From Pseudomonas vlassakiae (GTDB lineage: Bacteria > Pseudomonadota > Gammaproteobacteria > Pseudomonadales > Pseudomonadaceae), in contig NZ_JABWRP020000001.1 in assembly GCF_014269035.2 (NCBI RefSeq), positions 417,039 through 481,038 on the forward strand: a stretch of 64,000 bases of DNA, given 5' to 3'. Every line of letters starts with the position of its first letter. The stretch's first letter is position 1. Made by a program: the position numbers and the translations under genes. Of the stretch, positions 1 through 7,863 are shown piece by piece. A model generated the notes under the pieces. The model was not told the origin of the DNA. It did no database searches and was given only the letters and a program-made list of their open reading frames with translations.

Positions 1-282
1 GAAAGCTTCCTGCGTGCTGGCCTGCCGCTGCAGGAGGCTTACTACCAGACCCTGCGCTCGACCGGTAAAGCGGTGCTGTTCACCGGCTTGTGCCTGGCGA
101 TCGGCGTGTGCACCTGGATCTTCTCGGCCATCAAGTTCCAGGCCGACATGGGCTTGATGCTGACCTTCATGCTGCTGTGGAACATGTTCGGCGCGCTGTG
201 GCTGCTGCCGGCGCTGGCGCGGTTCCTGATCAAGCCGGAGAAGATGGTGGGCAAGGAGGGCGGTTCGATCTTCGCCCATTGA
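1..282 (+). CDS. RND/MMPL-family exporter, C-terminal end only
   Basis: Only the last 93 codons are inside the window; the reading frame is open from base 1. The visible part holds two hydrophobic segments (roughly visible residues 27-42 and 53-76) and a short polar tail, the usual end of the second six-helix bundle of RND-superfamily predicted exporters (MMPL family). Such proteins move lipids or small molecules across the inner membrane using proton-motive force. The substrate cannot be told from this fragment. A perfect hairpin follows directly after the stop. Confidence 0.7.
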   Translation, partial: ESFLRAGLPLQEAYYQTLRSTGKAVLFTGLCLAIGVCTWIFSAIKFQADMGLMLTFMLLWNMFGALWLLPALARFLIKPEKMVGKEGGSIFAH

Positions 283-289
283 GCCATCA

Positions 290-314
290 CCGAGGGCCGC
301 ATTGCGGCCCTCGG
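290..314 (+). terminator. Perfect hairpin after the RND gene
   Basis: An 11-bp perfect inverted repeat (CCGAGGGCCGC, loop ATT) starts 7 nt after the exporter stop codon. It has no T-run, so it would be a weak intrinsic terminator. A TATACT hexamer at 317-322, just past the hairpin, could be the -10 of the next gene. Confidence 0.45.
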
Positions 315-349
315 GTTATACTGCCGGCTCATTTCTGATCGGTATTCCC

Positions 350-640
350 ATGTCTCCCCTCGCCACTGCCCTGCAATCCTGCGACATGCTGCTGATCGAC
401 GGCTTGCATGCCTTCGACTTCACGTGCGACGAAACCGGCCTGACCATCGAATGCATGGATGGCCGCCAGCTGCGCCGGTGGTCCTTCACTCCCGAGCAGA
501 TCGCTGCCGCCGTCGGTGCCGATGATCAATGGCAACTCGCCGATGCTCAGGGCGAGCATCGTCTAGTCTGTATGAGTGCCTTTCGCGCCCCGGATGAAGA
601 CGACGATGAAGCGGATCTGGACCAGCCTGCTGAGCGCTAG
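350..640 (+). CDS. Small hypothetical protein, 96 aa
   Basis: Acidic protein of 96 residues with no signal peptide or membrane segment, ending in an Asp/Glu-rich tail (DEDDDEADLD). I do not recognise a characterised function. From memory it may belong to the Pseudomonas-restricted DUF5629 family, which I could not check. The ATG at 350 was preferred over an in-frame start at 302 because the earlier codons lie in the preceding hairpin. The 3' end overlaps the start of the lactonase gene by about 35 bp, so the two are probably co-transcribed. Confidence 0.6.
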   Translation: MSPLATALQSCDMLLIDGLHAFDFTCDETGLTIECMDGRQLRRWSFTPEQIAAAVGADDQWQLADAQGEHRLVCMSAFRAPDEDDDEADLDQPAER

Positions 641-1736
641 CCTGATGAGCCTGACAATCACCTCCCACGCCGCCACGTTGCTGGTGGGCAGCTACACCGA
701 TGGCCAGAGCCAGGGCATCTACCGCTACGCCTTCGACAGCAAGACGGGGCAGATCGACCCGACGCCGCAACAGGTGGTCAAGAGCGTCAGCCCGTCGTGG
801 CTGGTGCTGTCGGCCGACCAGCGCCAGTTGTTCGCGGTCAATGAAACCGTCAATGGCCATGTCAGCAGCTTCAGTGTCAGTGCCAAGGGCGAGATCAAGC
901 CGCTGAACCAGGTGGCCAGCCGTGGCGACGAGCCGACCCACGCCAGCCTGAGCCGTGACCAGCGCTACCTGTTCGTCGCCAATTACGCTGTCGCCGCCGA
1001 CCCGGGCGGCAGCCTGGCGGTGATTCCGGTGACCAGGGACGGCAAGCTCAAGGACGTGGTGCAGCAGTTGCGGCACAAGCCCAGCGGCGTCAACCCCGAG
1101 CGCCAGGCCGGCGCCCATGTGCATTCATTGGTGCTGTCACCGGATGGCCAGCATCTGTATGCCTGCGACCTGGGCGCCGACAAGGTGTTCATCTATCGCT
1201 ACGACGGCGCCAGCGTCGATCACCCGTTGAGCCCGGCGATCCCCGCTGCGGTCGATTTGCCGCCTGGCAGCGGGCCGCGGCATCTGCTGTTTGATGCCAA
1301 GGGCCGGCATGCGTACCTGACGCTGGAAATGAGTGGTGAAGTGGTGATGTTCGAGGTCCGGGATGATGCCTTGCTGGAACGCCAGCGCTTGCCGCTGACC
1401 GAACAGCAGGATGCCGCCGCCAAGGCGTCCGGTGGGCTGCACCTGTCGGCGGACGGGCGCTTCCTGTATGTCAGCAATCGTGGCACGGTGAACGAGATCG
1501 TGGTGTTCAGCGTGGGCAAGGACGATGGCCAGCTGACCTTGCTGCAGCGCCGTTCGGTGGAAGGCGACCACCCGCGCGAGTTCGCCCTGGACCCGAGCGA
1601 CAACTTCCTGCTGGTGGCCAACCAGAAGAGCAACCAGATCGTGGTCATGCGCCGCGACCCGCGCAGCGGCAAGCTTGGCGAGACGGTACAGACCTTGCCC
1701 CAGGATGCGCCTTCGGACCTCAAGTTCATCGACTGA
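606..1736 (+). CDS. Exported lactonase-family beta-propeller protein
   Basis: 376-aa protein with a typical signal peptide (Met-Lys-Arg start, hydrophobic core, ends SHA before ATLLVG). The mature part has the repeated blade pattern of the 6-phosphogluconolactonase/YbhE (Lactonase_7) beta-propeller family: LLVGSYT at the start, then GDEPTHASLS, HVHSLVLSPDG, SGPRHLLFD, GGLHLSADGRFLYVSNR and DHPREFALDPS. Cytoplasmic YbhE hydrolyses 6-phosphogluconolactone, but this copy is exported, so its substrate is probably another lactone or unknown. ATG 606 has a GAAGA stretch 5 nt upstream; ATG 594 is an alternative. Confidence 0.85.
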   Translation: MKRIWTSLLSASLMSLTITSHAATLLVGSYTDGQSQGIYRYAFDSKTGQIDPTPQQVVKSVSPSWLVLSADQRQLFAVNETVNGHVSSFSVSAKGEIKPLNQVASRGDEPTHASLSRDQRYLFVANYAVAADPGGSLAVIPVTRDGKLKDVVQQLRHKPSGVNPERQAGAHVHSLVLSPDGQHLYACDLGADKVFIYRYDGASVDHPLSPAIPAAVDLPPGSGPRHLLFDAKGRHAYLTLEMSGEVVMFEVRDDALLERQRLPLTEQQDAAAKASGGLHLSADGRFLYVSNRGTVNEIVVFSVGKDDGQLTLLQRRSVEGDHPREFALDPSDNFLLVANQKSNQIVVMRRDPRSGKLGETVQTLPQDAPSDLKFID

Positions 1737-1781
1737 CTATCGATGGCGGTGATAACGCCTACCAGCGCAATGAATTTCTGC

Positions 1782-1856
1782 GGCTGACCTCAGCGGCGTA
1801 AGTTTGACCCAAGGCCCAAGCGGCTGAATGTCAAACCCCATCTGTCGAGGTCAGCC
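1782..1856 (+). promoter_or_regulatory. Long-range inverted repeat covering the ribosome binding site
   Basis: GGCTGACCTC at 1782-1791 is exactly complementary to GAGGTCAGCC at 1847-1856. The second arm contains the only Shine-Dalgarno-like GAGG ahead of the ATG at 1860. If transcription begins upstream of 1782, the mRNA can fold so that the ribosome binding site is hidden. Confidence 0.45.
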
Positions 1857-1859
1857 ACC

Positions 1860-2036
1860 ATGAACTTCAATCTCTTCCCTGTGATTGCCGCATCTGCCAT
1901 CTCCGCTTCCGTCGTGCTGCCGGCCCATGCCCATGCCGATACCCGCAAGGCCACGTCCACCCACAGCTACACCGAGCAGTACCTGCGCCAGAGCGCCAAT
2001 TTCCATGCGGCCTTGAGTGGCAAGCACAGCCACTGA
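1860..2036 (+). CDS. Small secreted protein, 58 aa
   Basis: Short gene with clear signal-peptide logic: MNFNLFPVIAASAISASVVL followed by PAHAHA as a likely cleavage site, leaving a mature peptide of about 30 residues rich in His, Ser and Thr (ends SGKHSH). Codons are G/C-ending like the neighbours. No family is recognised. The His-rich mature peptide might bind metal, which is inference only. GAGG at 1847-1850 is the likely ribosome binding site and is part of the inverted repeat described above. A REP pair follows the stop codon. Confidence 0.6.
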   Translation: MNFNLFPVIAASAISASVVLPAHAHADTRKATSTHSYTEQYLRQSANFHAALSGKHSH

Positions 2037-2053
2037 CCCCGGCTGACCCGGCC

Positions 2054-2142
2054 CCTGCAGGAGCGGGTTTACCCGCGCAAAAGCCACCACGGTGGATGGC
2101 ACCGGTTTCGCCGGTGTTCGCGGGTAAACCCGCTCCTACAGG
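2054..2142. repeat. Inverted pair of P. putida-type REP sequences
   Basis: Two REP units face each other. 2054-2077 reads toward GAGCGGGTTTACCCGCG, and 2117-2142 is its near-perfect reverse complement (CGCGGGTAAACCCGCTCC core). Between them lies a third small hairpin (CACCGG/CCGGTG). The unit resembles the 35-bp REP described for P. putida and separates convergent genes. Confidence 0.8.
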
Positions 2143-2168
2143 CGCCGTGACATGCCTGAAGAAGATGT

Positions 2169-2762
2169 TCAGCGAGCCATCACTGACTTGAACAGGTCTG
2201 AAGCCAGCCACCCCTCCAGCCAGCTCCGCAGCCGCGGATAAGCCGCCTCGGCGAACCACTGCGGTTCGACCCCGGCAAACTGGCGCATCAGGGGCAACAG
2301 GGCGGCATCGGCCAGGCTCGGGTGAGCGGCCAGCAGATATGGCCGGCCTTCGAGCAGTTGTTCCAGCTCCGCCAGCCAGGCTTCGGCCTGCTGGCGATAG
2401 TGCTCGCGGGAATACTCAGGGTAGCGCTCGGCGTACTTGTACAGGTTCACCTGCGCCTTGAACGTGCTGTCATTGCGGGCAATCAGCACCTCGGCATGCT
2501 GCGCGGCGGCCGGGTCGGCGTGCAGGCGCCAATCCTGTGGGTCGTGTTGCTCGAGCGCCCAGCGCATGATGTCGAGGCTCTCTTCCAGTACCGCGGCGCC
2601 GGTATCCAGTACCGGCACCGTGCCCTTGGGTGACAAGGCCAGCAGTGCTGCCGGCTTGTTCTTCATCGCCACCTCGACGATCTCCACTGCACAACCGGCA
2701 TAGCGCAGCGCCAGGCGCGCACGCATGGCCCACGGGCAGCGGCGGAACGAATAGAGGATCAC
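2169..2762 (-). CDS. Glutathione S-transferase family protein
   Basis: About 197 aa with the two-domain GST architecture. The N-terminal thioredoxin-like domain (about 1-75) has FRRCPWAMRARLAL with a Cys-Pro at the active-site helix, the cis-Pro context GTVPVLD, and LEESLDIMRW (the Glu-Ser glutathione-contact motif). A helical C-terminal domain follows. Probable role is glutathione-dependent conjugation or reduction of an unknown substrate in the cytoplasm. I chose the GTG at 2762 because GGAGGT lies 6 nt upstream and the start overlaps the sbcC stop as GTGA; a GTG at 2768 would have no spacing. Third gene of the sbcD-sbcC operon. Confidence 0.85.
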   Translation of the reverse strand: MILYSFRRCPWAMRARLALRYAGCAVEIVEVAMKNKPAALLALSPKGTVPVLDTGAAVLEESLDIMRWALEQHDPQDWRLHADPAAAQHAEVLIARNDSTFKAQVNLYKYAERYPEYSREHYRQQAEAWLAELEQLLEGRPYLLAAHPSLADAALLPLMRQFAGVEPQWFAEAAYPRLRSWLEGWLASDLFKSVMAR

Positions 2763-5700
2763 CCGCACACCTCCACGTCGCTCAGGCCATTGCCCTGGCG
2801 GCGTACCTGAATCTGCACCGGAATGCGCTCGTGCATGTCCTGCACGTGGGAGATCACCGCGACCTTGCGGCCCTGCGCCTGCAGGCCGTCGAGGGCGTCC
2901 ATGGCCAGTTGCAGCGACTCAGGGTCAAGGCTGCCGAAACCTTCATCGATGAACAGCGACTCGATACGCAAGGTGCTCGAGGCCATCGATGCCAGGCCCA
3001 GGGCCAATGCCAGCGAGACCAGGAAGGTTTCACCGCCGGACAGCGAGTGCACCGAACGCAGTTCGTCGCCCATTTCGGTGTCCAGCACCAACAGGCCCAG
3101 GGCGCTGCCACCGCGCTTGAGGCGGTAGCGGCGCGCCAGCTGGCGCAGCTGGGCATTGGCATGGTGCAGCAGCAGGTCGAGGTTGTAGCCCTGGGCGATC
3201 TTGCGGAATACGTCGCCGGAGGCCGAGCCGATCAGCGCATTCAGCCGCGCCCAGCGCTGCCATTGCTGGTAGGCCTGCTCGATTTCCCCGGCCAGCGCCT
3301 GGCTCGCCTGCTGGCGACGCTGATCGTCGGCCTGCTGCGCGCGCAATTCGGCGCATTGCTGCTCATGGCCGGCCAGGCGCTCGCGCAGTTCGCCCAGCGC
3401 TTGCTCAAGGTCTTCGGCCGACGCTTCGACGGTCATCTGCGCGGCGTGTTGCTGCAGGCGCTGGTCGCGTTCCTGGAGCCGCACACGGCTCTGCTCGACG
3501 GCCTTCTCGGCAAGTTGCAGGCGCTGGCGCAGCTCGCCCAACTGGGCGTCGTCGATAGCCAGCAGGCGATCCAGCCCGGCGTCGTCCAGCTCTGGATGCT
3601 CGGCGCGCCACTGGGCGATGTCGCCCTGCAGCTGCTGGTACTCGCTTTCCAGCGCCTGCTGTTGCTGGGTATTGGCCTTGATTTCACTGGCCAGTTGCAC
3701 GCCCTGGGTGCGCAGATCCTGCAGGTGCTGGGCGGTTTGCGCATCGATGGCACGGGCCTGCTCCAGCTGGCTGTCCATGTGCTGCTGCCAGGCTTCGGCG
3801 CTGGCCTGCTCACCGAGCAGCTCGGCCAGCGCGGCCTGGGCCTGCTGACGTTGGCTTTCGAGGGCGGCGAGCTGCTGCTGCACCTGTGCCAGGGTTTGCT
3901 CGCGGGCTTGCTGCTGATCGCGCAGCTTGTCCAGTTGCACCTGGCGTGCCTGCAGTTCTTCCTGCTCGTCCTTGCGCTGCTCCAGTTGCTGCAGCCGCTG
4001 GGCGATTTGCTGGTCGAGGGCCAGGAAAGCGTTGGCCGGATCATCACCGAGGGCTTTGAGCACATCACCCGGCAGCACGTTGGCCAGGCCGTCCAGGCCC
4101 TGCTTGAGCTGTTGTTCATCGCTGGCCAAGGCCTGGTGCTGCTGGTCGAGATGGCGCTGGGCCTGCTGTTGGGCCTCCTGCGCCGCCTGCAGTTGCTGGT
4201 TGAGGCGCGCGGCATCCTTTTGCAGGGCAAGCAGGGCACTCTGGCGCTTCTCGTCCTTGCCGATCTCTTCGTCCAGGCGCCGCAGCTGGCTGTCGAGCCA
4301 GGCGCTGCGGGCCTTGTCGTCCTGCGGGGCGAGGGCGGGCCAGAGGCTGTGCGCCTGCAGCTGGGCCACCAGCGGTTGCACCTGTTCGGCAAGTTGCTGC
4401 TGTTGCTGTTGATAGTCCTTGAGCTGAGCGTTGACCACGCCCAGCTGGGTGCGCAGGTCGACCAGCTTGCCGTTGAGGGTTTCGACCTGTTTCTGCGCGG
4501 TTGCTTCTTCAGCCTGGTCATGGCGACCGAGGCTTTGCAGCAGGGCCTCGGGTTGATGGAACGGGTGTTCGGCACTGCCACATACCGGGCAGGGTTCGCC
4601 GTCGCGTAACTGGGCGCGCAGCTCCTCGACGCTGTTAGTGCGCGCCAGGCGCTGGCGCTCCAGCAACTGCCGAGTGAGGTTGAGCGCTTTTTCGGCAGCT
4701 TCCAGCTCGGCCTTGGCCGCAGTGCCTTCGCCGATCAGTTGCTGGCGTTGCTGCATGGCCTGCTGCTGACGCTCACGCAGGGCATCGAGCTGCTGGCGCA
4801 GCTCCTGTTCACGGCCGTGCAGGCGCGACAGCTCTTCGACGGCGCGTTGCTGCCTGCGGTTGTCCTGCAGCATGTTGCCGAGCAGGTCGATCTGTTCGGC
4901 CAGGGCCTGTGGTTCGGCCTTGGCTTCGCGGAACAGCAGCTCGAAGTGCTCGCGCTGGGCCTGCAATTGAACATTGGCCTGGCTGGCCTGGGCCTGCAGG
5001 CCAGGCAGCTCGTCGCGGCCCTTGGCCAGGCGGCCACCGATCAGCATTACCTGCTTGAGTTGTGGCAGGTAGGCCTGCCAGGCACTGGCCAGGTCGGCCA
5101 AATGCTGGCTGTCGGCCAGGGCGCTGTCGATCTGGGCCAGTTGCTGCTGGCTGCGCTGCTGGTTTGCTTGCATTTGCTGCAGTTGCTGCTGGCCTTCGGC
5201 AAGCTGCTGTGTAGCCAGCTCCAAGGCGCTGCGCTGCCCCGCCAGTTCCTGGTCAAGACGTATCAGGTTGTCCTGGGCAGCGAAGGCCTGGCGCAGGCGC
5301 GGGGCATTTTCGCTGTGCAAGGCCTGGCGTTGTGCCAGGGCCTCGCGAGACGCCAGCGATGCGTGTTCCAGCTCTACGGTGCGCGTTTGCAATTCGGTTT
5401 GCTGGCGCTGTTGCTCGGCGATTTGTGCCGCGAGTGGTGCCAGTTGCGCGCCGAGCGTCTGCTGCCGGTGGAACTGGTGGCGCTGCGGCGCCAGGCGCTC
5501 CAGGCGTTGCAGGTCGAGGCGTTGCTCAGCCAGCTGTTGCCAGTCGTGTTCGGCTGCTTGAAGGGTGGCGCTGGCTTCGCCGTGCTGGGCCTGCAGCTGG
5601 CGTTGTTCATCGAGCCAGTTGCGTTGCTGCTCGAGTTGGCGCTCGCCGGCCTGGTCGGCCTTGAACTGCTGCAATGCCTGTTCCACACGCTGGTCGAGTT

Positions 5701-6403
5701 CGGCGCGGGCCTCTGCGGCCATCGGCAGGAGGTGGCTGGCACGCTCCTTGAGGGCGTTGTAGGTTTCTGCAGCGTCCCGCGCCTTGCTGAAGGCACGTTG
5801 GCCGAGGCGGGTATAGATGGCGGTGTTGGTGAGCTTTTCCAGCAGCTCGCTGCGTTCTTTGTCGTCGGCCTTGAGGAAGGCGCCGAACTCACTCTGTGCC
5901 AGCATCACCGCGCGGGTGAACTGCTCGAAATTCAGGCCCAGGCGGGCTTCGATCAGTTGCTTGTATTCGTTCTTGCCGCTGCCCAGCAGCTGTTCGCTGT
6001 CCAGGTCATACAGGCTCTGGCGGCTCAACTGCAGCTTGCCGTTGGCCTTGTCGCGGGCGCGGTTGGCTTCCCAGCGGGCGCGGTAGCGGTGGCCGTCGAT
6101 GCCGACGAAGTCGACTTCGGCAAAGCCGCTGCCGGTGCCCCGGCGCAGCAGGTTGCGGGGGTCGGACGTGGGGATTTCGCCGTCGGCGTCCGGCACCTTG
6201 GCTTCGCGGCCGATGTCGCTCAGGCGCGGTACGGTACCGAACAAGGCCAGGCACAGAGCATCGAGCAGGGTGCTCTTGCCGGCGCCGGTAGGCCCGGTGA
6301 TGGCGAACAGGCCGGCGCTGGCCAGCGGCTCGGCGGTGAAGTCGATATCGACCGGGCCGGCCAGGGATGCCAGGTTCTTCAGGCGGATGGCGAGAATCTT
6401 CAT
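2759..6403 (-). CDS. sbcC: Exonuclease SbcCD, ATPase subunit SbcC
   Basis: 1214-aa SMC-like ATPase. Walker A GPTGAGKST is at residues 37-45. Long Gln/Glu/Leu-rich coiled coils flank a zinc hook, CPVCGSAEHP, in the middle. The C-terminal part carries the LSGGETFLVSLAL signature and Walker B SLFIDEGFGSLD. With SbcD it forms the bacterial Mre11-Rad50 complex, which opens hairpins and processes double-strand breaks and protein-blocked ends. Start and stop overlap the neighbours by 4 nt on each side (ATGA with sbcD, GTGA with the GST), showing tight translational coupling. Confidence 0.97.
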   Translation of the reverse strand: MKILAIRLKNLASLAGPVDIDFTAEPLASAGLFAITGPTGAGKSTLLDALCLALFGTVPRLSDIGREAKVPDADGEIPTSDPRNLLRRGTGSGFAEVDFVGIDGHRYRARWEANRARDKANGKLQLSRQSLYDLDSEQLLGSGKNEYKQLIEARLGLNFEQFTRAVMLAQSEFGAFLKADDKERSELLEKLTNTAIYTRLGQRAFSKARDAAETYNALKERASHLLPMAAEARAELDQRVEQALQQFKADQAGERQLEQQRNWLDEQRQLQAQHGEASATLQAAEHDWQQLAEQRLDLQRLERLAPQRHQFHRQQTLGAQLAPLAAQIAEQQRQQTELQTRTVELEHASLASREALAQRQALHSENAPRLRQAFAAQDNLIRLDQELAGQRSALELATQQLAEGQQQLQQMQANQQRSQQQLAQIDSALADSQHLADLASAWQAYLPQLKQVMLIGGRLAKGRDELPGLQAQASQANVQLQAQREHFELLFREAKAEPQALAEQIDLLGNMLQDNRRQQRAVEELSRLHGREQELRQQLDALRERQQQAMQQRQQLIGEGTAAKAELEAAEKALNLTRQLLERQRLARTNSVEELRAQLRDGEPCPVCGSAEHPFHQPEALLQSLGRHDQAEEATAQKQVETLNGKLVDLRTQLGVVNAQLKDYQQQQQQLAEQVQPLVAQLQAHSLWPALAPQDDKARSAWLDSQLRRLDEEIGKDEKRQSALLALQKDAARLNQQLQAAQEAQQQAQRHLDQQHQALASDEQQLKQGLDGLANVLPGDVLKALGDDPANAFLALDQQIAQRLQQLEQRKDEQEELQARQVQLDKLRDQQQAREQTLAQVQQQLAALESQRQQAQAALAELLGEQASAEAWQQHMDSQLEQARAIDAQTAQHLQDLRTQGVQLASEIKANTQQQQALESEYQQLQGDIAQWRAEHPELDDAGLDRLLAIDDAQLGELRQRLQLAEKAVEQSRVRLQERDQRLQQHAAQMTVEASAEDLEQALGELRERLAGHEQQCAELRAQQADDQRRQQASQALAGEIEQAYQQWQRWARLNALIGSASGDVFRKIAQGYNLDLLLHHANAQLRQLARRYRLKRGGSALGLLVLDTEMGDELRSVHSLSGGETFLVSLALALGLASMASSTLRIESLFIDEGFGSLDPESLQLAMDALDGLQAQGRKVAVISHVQDMHERIPVQIQVRRQGNGLSDVEVCG

Positions 6404-7638
6404 GGCTGTTCCTCTTCCAGCTGGACGTCCTGCAGCAGCAGGGCGAAATCTGCCAGGGCCTGCTCGTCGACGGGGTTGCCGTAGGCCTGTTCCCAGGCGC
6501 GGCTGAACAGGTCCTGCGGGGTCATCTGCGCCAACTCGACGAATTGCAGGTCGTCGTCTTCGCTGTTGGTGCGGCCGGCGTATTCGGCGCTGATGCGGAT
6601 CAACCGTACGGCCTTGCCCTCAAGCGCAGCTTCGATCTGCTGGCGCAGGTCGGGTTGCGGCTCGTCGAGAACCACCCGCACCTCCAGCCAGGGCTGACGG
6701 TTGGGGTCTTCGAGCAGGTCGATCACCGGCAGCTCGGCCAGTTGTTCGAGGAGTTCGCCGAGCGGCGCCGGGCCGACCCGCTGCAGGGCCACCGCACGCG
6801 GTACCGGGCGCGGCTCGACGCTGACCAGCTCGCTGCCTTCGAGTTCGACTTCCAGCACCTGGTGCGAGTAGTTGATTTCGGCGAACGACAGCGGGATCGG
6901 CGAGCCGCTGTAGCGGATGCGGTTTTCGCGGTTGACCTTCTGCGGCTTGTGCAGGTGGCCGAGCGCCACGTAGCTGATCGACTTGTCGAACAGCTTGGCC
7001 GGCAAGGCCTCGGCGTTGCCGATGATCAGGCTGCGCTCGGAGTCCTCCGACACCGCGCCACCGGCCATGTGCGCATGGCTGATGGCGATCAGTGCCTGGT
7101 CTTTCTTGCGCTTTTTCTGCGCCGCGCCAATCAGCTGCTGGTGCACCTGGGTGATGCCTTGCAGGTAGTCATCGCCCAGCTGCGGGCCGGTCACTTCGGC
7201 CGGGCGCAGGAAGGGCAGGGCCAGGCACCAGGCGGCGACCTTGCCACGGCCGTTGGTCAGCGGGATCAACAGGCGCTCGGCATCCAGCTGGCCCTCGTCG
7301 AGCCAGTGCACCCGGCCCAGCGCGTGGGTGCGCAGGCGGCGCATGAGTGCCGCAGGCAATTCGATACGCGAGCCGGAGTCGTGGTTGCCGGCGATCATCA
7401 CGATGTCCAGCTTCGGCTGCTGCTCGTGGGCCTGGACGATGAAGTCGTAGAGCCGCTCCTGGGCTTTGACCGGCGGGTTGACCGTGTCGAAGATGTCGCC
7501 AGCGATCAGCAGCGCGTCCGGCTGGCGCAGGCGCAGCTGGCCGAGCAGCCAGTCGAGGAAGCAGGCGTGTTCGAAGTCGCGTTCCTGGCCGTGCAGGCTT
7601 TGGCCCAGATGCCAGTCGGAGGTGTGAAACAGACGCAT
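6400..7638 (-). CDS. sbcD: Exonuclease SbcCD, nuclease subunit SbcD
   Basis: 412-aa calcineurin-like metallophosphoesterase. The metal-binding motifs appear in order: TSDWHLG (about residues 6-12), GDIFDT, GNHDS, SHAHM and GHLHKPQ. The C-terminal part is the usual capping domain. It supplies the Mn-dependent double-strand exonuclease and endonuclease activity of SbcCD. First gene of a three-gene leftward operon, with its promoter presumably in 7639-7775. Confidence 0.97.
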   Translation of the reverse strand: MRLFHTSDWHLGQSLHGQERDFEHACFLDWLLGQLRLRQPDALLIAGDIFDTVNPPVKAQERLYDFIVQAHEQQPKLDIVMIAGNHDSGSRIELPAALMRRLRTHALGRVHWLDEGQLDAERLLIPLTNGRGKVAAWCLALPFLRPAEVTGPQLGDDYLQGITQVHQQLIGAAQKKRKKDQALIAISHAHMAGGAVSEDSERSLIIGNAEALPAKLFDKSISYVALGHLHKPQKVNRENRIRYSGSPIPLSFAEINYSHQVLEVELEGSELVSVEPRPVPRAVALQRVGPAPLGELLEQLAELPVIDLLEDPNRQPWLEVRVVLDEPQPDLRQQIEAALEGKAVRLIRISAEYAGRTNSEDDDLQFVELAQMTPQDLFSRAWEQAYGNPVDEQALADFALLLQDVQLEEEQP

Positions 7639-7775
7639 GGATGACCTGTTGGTGTCGAGTCAGCAAGCCGGGGCTTGGCTTGGGAGTGGGCGTTGCGCAA
7701 GGGCGGTATGGTAACCCAAGATGGGTTTGAATCACGATTGCGTCAGGGCTGCCAGATGCTTGGCGGGAGAAATTC

Positions 7776-7827
7776 AGCGCCTGTGAGATCGAGCGCCGCG
7801 CGGGCGGCGCTCGATCTCAAGGGCGCT
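7776..7827. repeat. Dispersed palindromic hairpin, copy 1
   Basis: Core GATCGAGCGCCGC, loop GCGG, then GCGGCGCTCGATC, extended outward by AGCGCC/GGCGCT arms. It starts about 37 bp past the batD stop codon (leftward) and probably ends that operon. The same core recurs at 36289-36388 and 59653-59700. In this copy the four-base loop is the reverse complement of the loop in the other two, so it lies in the opposite orientation. Confidence 0.8.
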
Positions 7828-7863
7828 GAAGATCCCAAGGCATGCACCTCTGAGCCACACCCC

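Noticed and set aside
2630..4609. Long rightward open frame (659 codons) opposite sbcC
   Set aside because: Antisense to the coiled-coil part of SbcC. Its Leu/Gln-rich, repetitive product is what the complement of GC-rich Gln/Leu codons gives. No ribosome binding site or family match.
4739..6484. Rightward open frame (581 codons) opposite sbcC
   Set aside because: Same explanation: a shadow of sbcC in high-GC DNA.
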